Source: an uncultured Clostridia bacterium
Lineage (GTDB): Bacteria; Bacillota; Clostridia; Christensenellales; Aristaeellaceae
NCBI GenBank assembly: GCA_937886445.1
Contig: CALGBY010000053.1
Location: 1 to 51,621, forward strand
DNA: 51,621 nt
Reading direction: 5' to 3'
Below the pieces are notes generated by a model that saw nothing but the letters and a program-made list of their open reading frames with translations, did not search any database and was not told where the DNA came from. Position numbers and translations under genes: made by a program. Below are positions 23,734 through 32,144 of the stretch, piece by piece. Every line of letters begins with the position of its first letter. Position 1 is the first letter of the stretch.

Positions 23734-23765
23734 AAAGCCCTCTCCGGAAACGGGGAGGGCTTTTA
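23734..23765. terminator. Terminator of the dcw cluster
   Basis: AAAGCCCTCTCC pairs with GGGGAGGGCTTTT around a short loop. The stem is flanked by A and T runs, so it can act in both directions between ftsZ and the minus-strand genes. Confidence 0.88.
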
Positions 23766-23868
23766 TAAAGCTCATGGAAGGAATATATCACTGCACCAAA
23801 CGCCGGTGAATACGCGCCTGATGCGGCTTTTTACGCGGCCGGGGGCGGAGCGGAAAAACGGAGACAGT

Positions 23869-24625
23869 TCATTCCTGTCCGGATGCGTGCTGCCCAAGTT
23901 CTCTTTCCGGCACATCGGCATAGCGGAGGATGGAGCCGTAAAGCGTTTCGGCGCGGTCAAACACGGAAGGATCGGCTTTGCATCGCGCAGGTTTTCTGCG
24001 TAGCATAAGGGAATACGCAAGATCATCAGGATCCGGACAAAGGCCGTTTTCCAATGCCCATTCGGCAGCAGATGTTTTGGATGAGATATCACCGGTGCGA
24101 GCGTGTAGAGACAGCGGGAAATATCCGGCATCCGGCCGAAGGTATACAGGCTGCGGCCGGTATCACGGGCATGCTTTTTGAACGTGTCACAGCAGCGTGC
24201 AATATCCGCCGGCAGATCACCGGCAGAGGGCGCGGGCAGCTGATCACGAATATCCTTTCCGTACAGGCGGATGCCGTTCTGGATCAGTTCCTTTTTGCAG
24301 AAGCTGTCAAAAGCGTAATGCTCCGCGATCCTTTCACCGCCTGTGCCCCAATAGACCACACGGTCGGCTTTGCCGGTAAGAAACGCGCTGAGTGTGAGCA
24401 TGCCGCCTTCAAACGACCGGTAATAGGGATTACCGGGCTCTTCCGAGAGCAGCTTCTGACGTAGGTGCAGCAGAGCCCCGGCCCGTTCTTCCGTGATCGC
24501 GCATTCAGTCAGAACAAGAATATCGATATCGCTCCATCCCGGCCTGAAATCATACAGACAGGATGAGCCGTACAGATAAACAGAGGGCTGTTATCAGCGA
24601 GGAGCTTTGCGATCTCCAGCGTCAT
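23869..24625 (-). pseudogene. Aminoglycoside nucleotidyltransferase-like gene with two frameshifts
   Basis: Read on the minus strand in three successive frames this gives a coherent ANT/AadA-type protein. It starts MTLEIAKLLADNSPLF. It then shifts frame near 24581-24586 into IYLYGSSCLYDFRPGWSDID, the GS-x(n)-DxD nucleotidyltransferase motif, and continues as TLSAFLTGKADRVVYWGTGG ... RDTGRSLYTFGRM. It shifts again near 24093-24098 into RTGDISSKTSAAEWALENGL and ends at 23869. Each shift corresponds to one missing base. The domain order (nucleotidyltransferase, then helical C-terminal DUF4111-like part) fits the aminoglycoside-modifying family. Two independent breaks point to a real pseudogene, though base-calling errors cannot be excluded. 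Confidence 0.78.
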
Positions 24626-25112
24626 CCTGTTGACAGGCAGCTGTCTTTCTCTGCGCTCGGCTCCTTCCGGGGTGAAGGACGAATACCTGATTCGGATAAT
24701 CGAACTCAATGGTCAGGGCGTCTTCAATGAACCCGTATTTTCCGTACAGCGCCCTCGGAGCGCATCCCTTCTCATCGTCAGCGGTAAATGTGGAAACAGT
24801 GATCTCCCTTGTGCGGTCCAGCTGACGGAGCGCCTCATCCATCAGAACGGACGCTGTTCCCTGACGGCGGCTTTCCGGATGGACCGCCAGAAAGCAGATC
24901 ATATTGTGCCCGCGTGAAAACAGCATAACGCCGGTGATCCTGCTGTCTTCCTTCACACAGATCGCCTGATGTTTGCCCATGAATCTGAGCACGGTCGCCC
25001 TGTGATCATCCAGTGCTTTCTGCGTTTCCAAACCCGGAAAATTATCCCGCACCCGTGTAACCAGTGCCATCCATGCGTCGATATCCGAAGGAATGCCGTA
25101 ATAAAGCTTCAT
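24594..25112 (-). CDS. GNAT-family N-acetyltransferase
   Basis: 172 residues. The acetyl-CoA motif A is FLAVHPESRRQGTASVLMDEAL (R/Q-x-x-G-x-A type), and the C-terminal LYGKYGFIEDALTIEFDYPNQ is the usual motif B region. The acceptor is unknown. The last ~20 residues overlap the start of the nucleotidyltransferase pseudogene and look unlike family tails, so the original stop may have been lost. Adjacent acetyl- and nucleotidyltransferase genes are common in resistance loci, but this protein could equally be a housekeeping acetyltransferase. Confidence 0.85.
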   Translation of the reverse strand: MKLYYGIPSDIDAWMALVTRVRDNFPGLETQKALDDHRATVLRFMGKHQAICVKEDSRITGVMLFSRGHNMICFLAVHPESRRQGTASVLMDEALRQLDRTREITVSTFTADDEKGCAPRALYGKYGFIEDALTIEFDYPNQVFVLHPGRSRAQRKTAACQQDDAGDRKAPR

Positions 25113-25165
25113 AAAGCCCTCTCATATTTCTCTTGCACCCAAATGGCCGGTGCAGGTGACGGAGC

Positions 25166-26878
25166 TCATTCGGGATTTGTGAATTTTTCCATAACATAGC
25201 CTTCTATGCCGTCCGCTGTCACATGCAGCCATCCGTCCGGCGTTTTTTCAAGTACGATCAGACGCTGTCCGTAGTACAGAACGCGCATGATCTGCGCGCC
25301 GGTCGAGGGATACTGCCGCATATTCAAGGAGGAATCCGCGGCAATACCGGTCACTCTGACCGTATACTGACCGGGCCCCGGTGTTGCCGAAAGAGGAACG
25401 ACTGTGGGGCGGGGCGTAGGCGTTGCGGCGGGGCCGGGGGTGATCAGGAATGCCGCCGCCACGGGCGCCGCCTCGGGAATATCGAAGGTCATTCGGGTCA
25501 GTTCCATGCCCGGATAGTAAAAGCTGAGGATCTCTTCGTAATTTTTACCATAGGTAAGGGCCATCCACTGGGCGCCCCGCTGGCTCATGCCGACGCCGTG
25601 CCCGTATCTGCGGGCTTCGATCACGAATTGCCCGTCAGCCCCGCGCACGGAGTAGATCTCGTTTTCATAGGAAGTGTTGATATCCAGCCCCAGCGCAGGC
25701 TCGATCAAACCGAAAATGGGAATATCCACTGTGACGGGCGTGTCAAGAGCCCTGAGCGGTTTGGAACCGGGAACGGGGGAGGGGGATGGAACGGATGAAG
25801 GGACCGGGGCGGGGGTGGAGAACAGGTAGATCTCATCTTCTTCCGTTTCTTCATTCAGCGGGACTCCGTTTACGGAAACGGTAAAGCGGAGCGCGGTGTA
25901 TACCCGGGAACCTGTTTCGGGATATTTCGGATCAACGGGAACGATGCTCAGCACCCGGTCAGGCTCGATATCCTCCGGAAGCTCGCTGATGCCGAGATCA
26001 CCGGCACGGGCGATGATGCCCTCCTTCAGCGCGGAGGCGATCACCGCGGGAAAATCCGGGGTGTTTATGCCGGACGGCAGGGTAAAAGCAGCCACTGTGG
26101 AGCCGGGATTTTCAAGATCATAGGGATCATCCGTTGTTTTCAGATAGGGCCAGTCGGCAATGCTGCCGCCCCATACATGGGTGGGAATATCGGTTTGGCC
26201 GCCGTTGGAAGCGGAATACCAGCAATCGGCCGGTTTTCCGTTATAGGTGCCGCATATGCCGGCCGTGGCATCGACCGCTTTTTTCGCGTTGATGTTTTCG
26301 GCCTTTACACCGTAATAGACCTGATCGTTCGTGTTGTCGAACACATCGTATTCGATCTTTTTTTCATTGATCTTTTTGACGGCATAGGTGCGTGCGGCAA
26401 TGGCCTGTACCTTCAGCGCTTCAATGGGATAGCTGTCACTCATTTCGTAGGGAACGACGCCCAGCAGATATTCTTCTATCGGCGCGTACAGAACGGCGCG
26501 CAGGCATCCGTCCTTCACGGTCATCTTCAGGGAACCTGTGTACAGGGGATAGCCGCCGAAGAAGCGAAGGCCGTTCTCGCCGGCCGCCACCCTGTGACGC
26601 TCCAGCATCAATTCCTTTCCGCAGTTCCACGCCATACCCTCATAGTATACATAAATATCCCCCGCGGCGCAGCTGACCAGAATGTCACAGCCCCGCTGGA
26701 ACACCACCCCGTTCAGCGAATAGCTGCCGTCCAGAGAGATCTCGGCACGGTCGGTCAGGTTCAGCTTAGTCAACAGCACCCGAACGATGCCGTTTTGCAT
26801 TTCTCCCGCCTCTGCTGTAAAAATTACCCCTGACAGGATCAGCAAGGCAAGGAGAAAGGCGGAAAATCGTTTTTTCAT
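25166..26878 (-). CDS. SpoIID/LytB-domain protein with C-terminal SH3 domain
   Basis: 570 residues, secreted. The signal peptide (about 1-24, MKKRFSAFLLALLILSGVIF, AEA cleavage) is followed by a SpoIID region: LYAPIEEYLLGVVPYEMSDS, PIEALKVQAIAARTYAV, CWYSASNGGQT and the late YGHGVGMSQRGAQWMA. A Pro/Ser-rich linker (about 365-390) lies inside, and an SH3b-type domain at about 503-570 (SLNMRQYPSTGAQIM, GWLHVTADGIEGYV) probably binds the wall. SpoIID enzymes are lytic transglycosylases acting on denuded glycan. Similar proteins occur outside sporulation, so a sporulation role is not certain. A TATAAT-like -10 lies at 26917-26922 on the minus strand. Confidence 0.88.
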   Translation of the reverse strand: MKKRFSAFLLALLILSGVIFTAEAGEMQNGIVRVLLTKLNLTDRAEISLDGSYSLNGVVFQRGCDILVSCAAGDIYVYYEGMAWNCGKELMLERHRVAAGENGLRFFGGYPLYTGSLKMTVKDGCLRAVLYAPIEEYLLGVVPYEMSDSYPIEALKVQAIAARTYAVKKINEKKIEYDVFDNTNDQVYYGVKAENINAKKAVDATAGICGTYNGKPADCWYSASNGGQTDIPTHVWGGSIADWPYLKTTDDPYDLENPGSTVAAFTLPSGINTPDFPAVIASALKEGIIARAGDLGISELPEDIEPDRVLSIVPVDPKYPETGSRVYTALRFTVSVNGVPLNEETEEDEIYLFSTPAPVPSSVPSPSPVPGSKPLRALDTPVTVDIPIFGLIEPALGLDINTSYENEIYSVRGADGQFVIEARRYGHGVGMSQRGAQWMALTYGKNYEEILSFYYPGMELTRMTFDIPEAAPVAAAFLITPGPAATPTPRPTVVPLSATPGPGQYTVRVTGIAADSSLNMRQYPSTGAQIMRVLYYGQRLIVLEKTPDGWLHVTADGIEGYVMEKFTNPE

Positions 26879-26963
26879 GAAGCGGTCCTCCGTAAAACCG
26901 GTATGGTCACGCTGCTATTATACACGGATACCGGTATTTCGTACAGGGAACGAATGTAAATAC

Positions 26964-27566
26964 TCAATGGAGAAGTAATTGCTCCACGGCGCGCTTCAGC
27001 CTCTCCTCCGGGTGGTTGAAATGACCGCCGGGGTTCAGCTCAAAATCGCACCGGATTCCCTTGCTGAGCAGATACTGCTGTGTTTGCCGTGTGTTCTGTT
27101 CCACACATTGCATGCGTCTGTTTCCTGCGCATTTTTCTTTTATGCCGAGAGAAAGATAGACATATTGCGCCTTCGGCGGATGTTCCGCCAGCCGTTCGAT
27201 CCACCCGTCAAACCACAGACTGCCGGATACGGATGCAGCTTTTCCGAAGAGCGTGGATTCCGCCGCGCACCACAGGCTGAACAGGCCGGCCAGTGAGTAG
27301 CCGGCGATACTGCGGTTTTCAGCCGGTACTGCCGTGTTTCCTTCAGCCTGGTGAACGGCTTCTTCCACCTGTTTCATGAAATTCTGCGCCTCCCCGGTAA
27401 AATCTTCACCCGGTCTCAGACCGGGCGCGAACCAGGGGGATAATTGCCGGTTCCAGTCCTGTACCTGCACACAAACCAAACGGCCGTCATGATCGGCGGC
27501 GGCTTGCCTGAGCAGGGGATAAGCCGGTGAGTTTTCGTCTTCACCGATCAGATAGATATACTGCAT
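26964..27566 (-). CDS. Alpha/beta-hydrolase-type esterase
   Basis: 200 residues from ATG 27566. The nucleophile elbow GYSLAGLFSLW carries the catalytic Ser, and a C-terminal GGHFNHPEERL supplies the likely His. The closest type is the esterase-D/IroE-like group of small serine hydrolases. The substrate is unknown. The frame is open upstream to 27710, but that part runs into a MITE, whereas ATG 27566 gives MQYIYLIGEDENSPAYPLL with GGGAG about 10 bases upstream. The MITE thus sits in its promoter region. Confidence 0.78.
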   Translation of the reverse strand: MQYIYLIGEDENSPAYPLLRQAAADHDGRLVCVQVQDWNRQLSPWFAPGLRPGEDFTGEAQNFMKQVEEAVHQAEGNTAVPAENRSIAGYSLAGLFSLWCAAESTLFGKAASVSGSLWFDGWIERLAEHPPKAQYVYLSLGIKEKCAGNRRMQCVEQNTRQTQQYLLSKGIRCDFELNPGGHFNHPEERLKRAVEQLLLH

Positions 27567-27605
27567 GCTGTCTTTTCTCCCGGATAAGAAAAATATGTAT
27601 ACCTC

Positions 27606-27800
27606 AGGCAATGCCGCACAATTCGTCAGCACGCTGAACGGTGTCTTTTGCCCGTCCTTCGGAAGAGGCACTGATGGGTCGTTTGAGAAATAGCCATACA
27701 CTATTTTCAAACATGCATCCGGTAAACCTTCAATTCCTGCAAGCGAATCTGATGAAAAATTTACTCGCCATCGTTCTATCTCATTTATGCGGTATTGCCT
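27606..27800. mobile_element. MITE-like element, copy C (195 bp)
   Basis: Terminal repeats AGGCAATGCCGCACAA (27606-27621) and TTATGCGGTATTGCCT (27785-27800) match each other at 14 of 16 bases. It is homologous to copy B over the left arm, the core hairpin and the right arm, but lacks about 38 bases of the left arm. The core hairpin is TTTGAGAAATAG/CTATTTTCAAA; compared with copy B both strands of the stem changed together. It lies between the esterase and EF-G-like genes, both on the minus strand. Confidence 0.83.
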
Positions 27801-27805
27801 TTATG

Positions 27806-27842
27806 AAAAAGCAGGGGATGCTGCAGAAACTGCAGCATCCCC
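27806..27842. terminator. Terminator of the EF-G-like gene
   Basis: GGGGATGCTGCAG-AAA-CTGCAGCATCCCC is a perfect 13-bp stem. On the minus strand it is followed by GCTTTTT. It lies 18 bases past the stop codon at 27860. Confidence 0.92.
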
Positions 27843-27859
27843 TTGTTTGAAGCGTCAGA

Positions 27860-29941
27860 TCACTCTTCGTCTTCATCCTCACGCTGAGCGCTTTCGATGA
27901 CCTTCTTGGCGCTGTCAGCAGGCATTTCTTCATAGCGTTCGAACTTCATGGTGAAGGAGCCGCGGGCCTGAGTCATGGAACGCAGGTCGGTCGCGTACTT
28001 CATCATTTCGCCCATGGGCGCTTCGGCGGTAACGCGCTGGAGCTTGCCGATCTTGTCCATACCCATGATGCGGCCGCGGCGCTTGTTCATATCGCCCATG
28101 ATATCGCCCATGTATTCATCGGGAACGAAAACTTCCACATGCATGATGGGCTCCAGCAGCATGGGGCTGGCAGTGGTGAGCTGCTTGAAAGCGAGACGGG
28201 CAGCCGTCTTGAAAGCCATTTCGGAGGAGTCAACGGGATGGTAGCTGCCATCGTAGAGCTCAGCGGTAAGGCTTACAACGGGGAAGCCGGCCAGAACACC
28301 GTGTACGATATTCTCACGCAGACCCTTTTCTACGGCAGGGATGAAGTTGCGGGGAACAGTGCCGCCCACAACGCTGTCTACAAAGTGGAATTCGGTATCG
28401 GTGGGATCGTCGTTGGGACGGAAGCGGATCTTTACATCGCCGAACTGGCCGTGGCCGCCGGTCTGCTTCTTGTGACGTCCTTCAACATCGATGGGCTTGC
28501 GAATGCTCTCACGATAGGCGATGCGGGGATCGGTGAAGTTGGCATTGGCACCGAACTTGCTGAGCAGCTTGTTGCGCAGCACTTCCAGATGCTGTTCGCC
28601 CTGACCGGAAATGATGGTTTCGGCGGTCTCTTCGTTCTTTTCGATCTTCGCGGAGGGATCTTCTTCCTGAAGACGGGCCAGACCGGAGAATACCTTATCT
28701 TCTTCGCCCTGCTTGGCGGCATATACGGCCTTGCTGATGCAGGGAGCGGGGAAGTCGATAGCGTCATACTGGATGGGGTTGTTCTGATCGCACAGCGTAT
28801 CTCCGGAAGCGGTGAACGCCAGCTTGCTCAGAGCGCCCAGATCGCCGGCCTGCAGAGCGGTAACGTTGGTCTGCTTTTTGCCGGTGAGCACGAACAGGCC
28901 GCTGGCCTTATCGGTCTTGCCGCTGTTCACATTATACAGTGGGGTCGCGGCGGTAAGGGTACCGCTCATCACGCGCACGAGGCTCAGCTTGCCGACGAAG
29001 GGGTCGGCAATGGTCTTGTACACAAGCGCGGAGAAGGGAGCGGAGGAATCGCAGGGACGGTCGGCCTTTTCGCCGGTCTTGGGGTTGATACCGGAATTCT
29101 TGACGGCGGAGGGAGCATGCAGATAGCCGCTTACGGTGTCCAGCACCTTGGCGATGCCTACGCCGGTGATCGCGCTGCAGCATACAACGGGCACGATGGT
29201 GCCGTTGGCCATGCCGGCACGGAAACCGGTCAGGATCTGCTCATGAGTCAGTTCCATCGTATCCAGATAGATCTCCATCAGTTCATCATCGGCAGCCGCG
29301 GCGGCTTCGGTGATCTCAGCCATGGCGTCTTCGATGGCGGAGGCCATATCGGCGGGAACGGGAACCTCTTTGAGATTCTTGCCGCTGCCTTCATAGGCCT
29401 TGTTCTCAAGTACATTTACGATGCCCTTGAAGCCGGCGCCTTCGCCGATGGGCAGGAAGAGGGGAACAACGCTGTCGCCGAATTTTTCACGCAGCTGGTC
29501 GACCACCTTGGTGTAGCTGGCGTTTTCAGTGTCCATGCGGTTCACGATGAACATACGGCATACATTGTATTTTTCAGCGTAATCATACGCCTTTTCGGCA
29601 CCTACGGTAAGGCCGCTTACAGCGCCCACAACGATACCGGCGGTTTCAGCCACGCGGAGAGGCCCGAACACTTCACCGATAAAATCGAAGTAGCCGGGAA
29701 CATCGATCACATTGATCTTGACACCCTTCCATTCGATGGGAGCGGTGGCGGCGCTGATGGAAATATGACGTTTTTGCTCTTCGGGATCAAAGTCCGTCGT
29801 AGCGGAACCGTCTTCCACGCGGCCCTGGCGGCTGATCGCACCGGAAGCCAGCAGCATGGATTCGGCCAGCGTGGTCTTGCCTTCGCTGCCGTGACCCAGC
29901 AGAGCGATATTGCGGATGTTTGAGGTCTGATAATCTGCCAT
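27860..29941 (-). CDS. Elongation factor G-like GTPase (FusA2-type paralogue)
   Basis: 693 residues with the full EF-G domain order: GTPase domain, domain II, III, IV (GGTVPRNFIPAVEKGLRENI) and V (MGEMMKYATDLRSMTQARGS). The P-loop is GHGSEGKTTL. The G3 motif is DVPGYFDFIGE rather than DTPGH(V)DF: the catalytic His of translocase EF-G is replaced by Tyr, as in known EF-G-like paralogues. It is therefore probably not the housekeeping translocase but an EF-G-2-type factor of uncertain role. It has its own promoter and terminator. Confidence 0.88.
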   Translation of the reverse strand: MADYQTSNIRNIALLGHGSEGKTTLAESMLLASGAISRQGRVEDGSATTDFDPEEQKRHISISAATAPIEWKGVKINVIDVPGYFDFIGEVFGPLRVAETAGIVVGAVSGLTVGAEKAYDYAEKYNVCRMFIVNRMDTENASYTKVVDQLREKFGDSVVPLFLPIGEGAGFKGIVNVLENKAYEGSGKNLKEVPVPADMASAIEDAMAEITEAAAAADDELMEIYLDTMELTHEQILTGFRAGMANGTIVPVVCCSAITGVGIAKVLDTVSGYLHAPSAVKNSGINPKTGEKADRPCDSSAPFSALVYKTIADPFVGKLSLVRVMSGTLTAATPLYNVNSGKTDKASGLFVLTGKKQTNVTALQAGDLGALSKLAFTASGDTLCDQNNPIQYDAIDFPAPCISKAVYAAKQGEEDKVFSGLARLQEEDPSAKIEKNEETAETIISGQGEQHLEVLRNKLLSKFGANANFTDPRIAYRESIRKPIDVEGRHKKQTGGHGQFGDVKIRFRPNDDPTDTEFHFVDSVVGGTVPRNFIPAVEKGLRENIVHGVLAGFPVVSLTAELYDGSYHPVDSSEMAFKTAARLAFKQLTTASPMLLEPIMHVEVFVPDEYMGDIMGDMNKRRGRIMGMDKIGKLQRVTAEAPMGEMMKYATDLRSMTQARGSFTMKFERYEEMPADSAKKVIESAQREDEDEE

Positions 29942-30003
29942 GGTGTTTTCCCCCTGTTTAATATAGATAAAGTGACGATACAGATTTCACCACATACAAC
30001 AAC

Positions 30004-30032
30004 ATTTTAGCAGAAAAAGAAACAAAGTGCAA
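30004..30032 (-). promoter_or_regulatory. Promoter of the EF-G-like gene
   Basis: On the minus strand TTGCAC (30032-30027) and TAAAAT (30009-30004) with a 17-base spacer, 63 bases before the start codon. Confidence 0.75.
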
Positions 30033-30062
30033 GACTTTCTTTTTATACTTTTGGGTTTTCGG

Positions 30063-30092
30063 TTGACAAAAACAGATGCGGGATACTATAAT
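30063..30092 (+). promoter_or_regulatory. Promoter of the phosphoribosyltransferase gene
   Basis: TTGACA at 30063-30068 and TATAAT at 30087-30092, 18-base spacer. It is back-to-back with the EF-G-like promoter. Confidence 0.85.
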
Positions 30093-30148
30093 AAATCGCA
30101 AAATCGCCTGTCCGCGCGTGGCGCGGCATAAAAAAGGAGTGCGGTAAC

Positions 30149-30703
30149 ATGAATTATGAGATGCATGTCGCGGGGTTGACCCGTTATCTTCCGCTTTGCC
30201 CGATCAGTGATACGCTGTATATCGGCGCGTTCGTAATATTCGGAGATCCTGAGCTGACCGAAAACTGCGCGCGTGAGCTTCTCAAAATCGCTCCCGGGCA
30301 CGATGTGGTGATCACGGCGGAAAGCAAGGGCATTCCTCTTGCGCATGAAATGGCGCGCCAGAGCGGCAATAAGCGCTATGTGCTGGCGCGCAAAGCCCCC
30401 AAGCTGTATATGAAGAATGTGTTCACGGTGGAAGTGAACAGCATCACTACCGACCATAAGCAGATCCTGTGCCTGGACGGAGCGGACGCGGAATATCTTA
30501 AGGGACGCAGAGTGCTGATCGTGGACGATGTGATCTCGACCGGCGAATCGCTGCGGGCGCTTGAAAAGCTTGTGGAGGCCGCGGGCGGCAATATCGTGGG
30601 CCGTATGGCTGTTCTTGCCGAGGGAGACGCCCAGAAGCGGGACGATATCCTTTATCTTGAAAAGCTTCCGCTCTTTGATCAGGACGGAAAGATCATAGGC
30701 TAA
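30149..30703 (+). CDS. Adenine/xanthine-type phosphoribosyltransferase
   Basis: 184 residues. The PRPP-binding motif VLIVDDVISTGES (residues about 125-137) and the flexible region ITAESKGIPLAHEMARQSG identify a type I phosphoribosyltransferase of the purine group. Similar genes are labelled adenine phosphoribosyltransferase, but the substrate (adenine, xanthine or another base) cannot be decided here. AAAAGGAG lies upstream of ATG 30149. It is a single-gene unit. Confidence 0.83.
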   Translation: MNYEMHVAGLTRYLPLCPISDTLYIGAFVIFGDPELTENCARELLKIAPGHDVVITAESKGIPLAHEMARQSGNKRYVLARKAPKLYMKNVFTVEVNSITTDHKQILCLDGADAEYLKGRRVLIVDDVISTGESLRALEKLVEAAGGNIVGRMAVLAEGDAQKRDDILYLEKLPLFDQDGKIIG

Positions 30704-30733
30704 GGCAAACTGGAACCGGGTGAAAAACAGCAT

Positions 30734-30782
30734 AAAAAGGCTTTCGTACCGGCGGTCATCCGCCGATACGGAGGCCTTTTTT
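30734..30782. terminator. Long bidirectional terminator
   Basis: AAAAAGGC...CGGCGG pairs with CCGCCG...GCCTTTTTT with few mismatches; the loop is TCAT. It ends the phosphoribosyltransferase transcript. Confidence 0.9.
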
Positions 30783-30883
30783 GCCCCGGAAGTGTGACAG
30801 GGAGATCATGATGCCTTTATCGCTTTTTGTGCTTCCGGCGCGGGGGAAGAACATACCGCTTTGCGGGGCGAAAGACAGCATTG

Positions 30884-30918
30884 AAAAACGGTATGCCCGG
30901 TCTCCCGGAACATACCGT
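30884..30918 (-). terminator. Terminator of the udk-glycosidase-pfkA side
   Basis: On the minus strand ACGGTATG...CATACCGT with an inner CCGG/CCGG pairing, followed by TTTTC. It lies about 50 bases past the pfkA stop. The remaining bases of this gap (30783-30965) show nothing else. Confidence 0.8.
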
Positions 30919-30965
30919 CTGATTTTTCGTTTCGTCCGCAGAGCACCCGGGCTGTCCGGCATGCC

Positions 30966-32015
30966 TTACAGAGAATTGACCAGCTTATAGAGCTTTTTAT
31001 TGAACGCGCGTTTTTCGTTCAGCGCTTTCTCAATGGGCATATGGAAGGTACGCCCGTTCTTTACGCCGATCACCTGATTACCGATCCCGTCCTTCAGCAG
31101 CTGGATAGCCATCGCGCCGGCTTCAAAGGCAAACGCGCTGTCGCGGGCGGTGGGAGTGGCGCCGCGCTGTACATAGCCGATCACCGTATCCCTCACCTCG
31201 GCGCCGCCGCACTTGCGCTTGAGAACGCTGGCAAGGCGGTTGCTGGTCATGGGTTCGTTTTCATAGACCTGTTTTCCGTAGGGAAGCAGGTATTTGTATA
31301 CATCAAACGGCTTCATCGAAGCCCAGCAGCCTTCCGCTACCACGATGGTGGCACGGGTGTTGCCCATGGCGATCAGCTTGCTCAGTCGATTCGCCACTTC
31401 GTCCACGCTCCACTTTACCTCGGGCACCAGCACGATCTCGGCACCGGTGGATACAGCGGTACGCAGAGCGATATCGCCGCAGTTGCGGCCCATCACCTCT
31501 ACGATATGGGGACGGTCATGGCTGCGGGAGGTGGCACGGATGGAACGGACAGCGTCAACGCATACATTGACCGCTGTGTCATAGCCCAGCGTGATCTCGG
31601 TATACGCCAGATCGTTATCGATGGTGCCGGGGATGCCGATGCAGGGGATGCCCAGCTCGCACAGACGCATCGCGCCCTGGAAGCTGCCGTCTCCGCCTAC
31701 CACTACAAGGCCCTTTATATCCAGCTGCTTGAGCGTGCGCGCAGCCTTTTCACGCACCTTGGGATCCAGAAACTCACGGCAGCGCGCGGTGCGCAGATAG
31801 GTGCCGGGCAGGTCTGCGATATCAAGCAGCGTGTCAAGGTTGAGATGCGTATAGTTATCCTCCGGGTTATCGCTGTAGCCCAGAAGGCCGTTATAGCCGT
31901 GTTTGATGCCGATGAGGGGCATGCCGTAGAAAGCGGCGTTGCGAGCGACAGAAAGCACCACGGCGTTCATGCCGGGGCTGTCTCCGCCGCTGGTGAGAAT
32001 GGCAATGTTGGACAT
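30966..32015 (-). CDS. pfkA: ATP-dependent 6-phosphofructokinase
   Basis: 349 residues. Phosphorylates fructose 6-phosphate in glycolysis. Signatures: the N-terminal LTSGGDSPGMNAV, VVGGDGSFQGAMRL (the Gly after GGD favours ATP over pyrophosphate), the catalytic PGTIDNDL with its base Asp, and VEVMGRNCGDIAL. GGAGCACGGAG lies upstream of ATG 32015. It has its own promoter. Confidence 0.95.
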   Translation of the reverse strand: MSNIAILTSGGDSPGMNAVVLSVARNAAFYGMPLIGIKHGYNGLLGYSDNPEDNYTHLNLDTLLDIADLPGTYLRTARCREFLDPKVREKAARTLKQLDIKGLVVVGGDGSFQGAMRLCELGIPCIGIPGTIDNDLAYTEITLGYDTAVNVCVDAVRSIRATSRSHDRPHIVEVMGRNCGDIALRTAVSTGAEIVLVPEVKWSVDEVANRLSKLIAMGNTRATIVVAEGCWASMKPFDVYKYLLPYGKQVYENEPMTSNRLASVLKRKCGGAEVRDTVIGYVQRGATPTARDSAFAFEAGAMAIQLLKDGIGNQVIGVKNGRTFHMPIEKALNEKRAFNKKLYKLVNSL

Positions 32016-32046
32016 ATCTCCGTGCTCCTTCGAAAATGATCACTTT

Positions 32047-32078
32047 CTGCTGCATATACAGCAGATGTCATTATAGCA
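32047..32078 (-). promoter_or_regulatory. pfkA promoter with adjacent palindrome
   Basis: On the minus strand an extended -10, TGCTATAAT, ends near 32070. No good -35 is seen. The inverted repeat CTGCTG-CATATA-CAGCAG at 32048-32065 covers the expected transcription start and may be an operator. Confidence 0.55.
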
Positions 32079-32144
32079 CTGTTTTGTCTGTGATGCCAGT
32101 ATGAAAACTGTTTTGTTAAGCATTCTTAACAAGTTGCTCCGGGA

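Noticed and set aside
28139..29923. 594-codon plus-strand frame opposite the EF-G-like gene
   Set aside because: Shadow of a conserved gene; Gly/Ala-rich with no domain and no suitable promoter or ribosome site.
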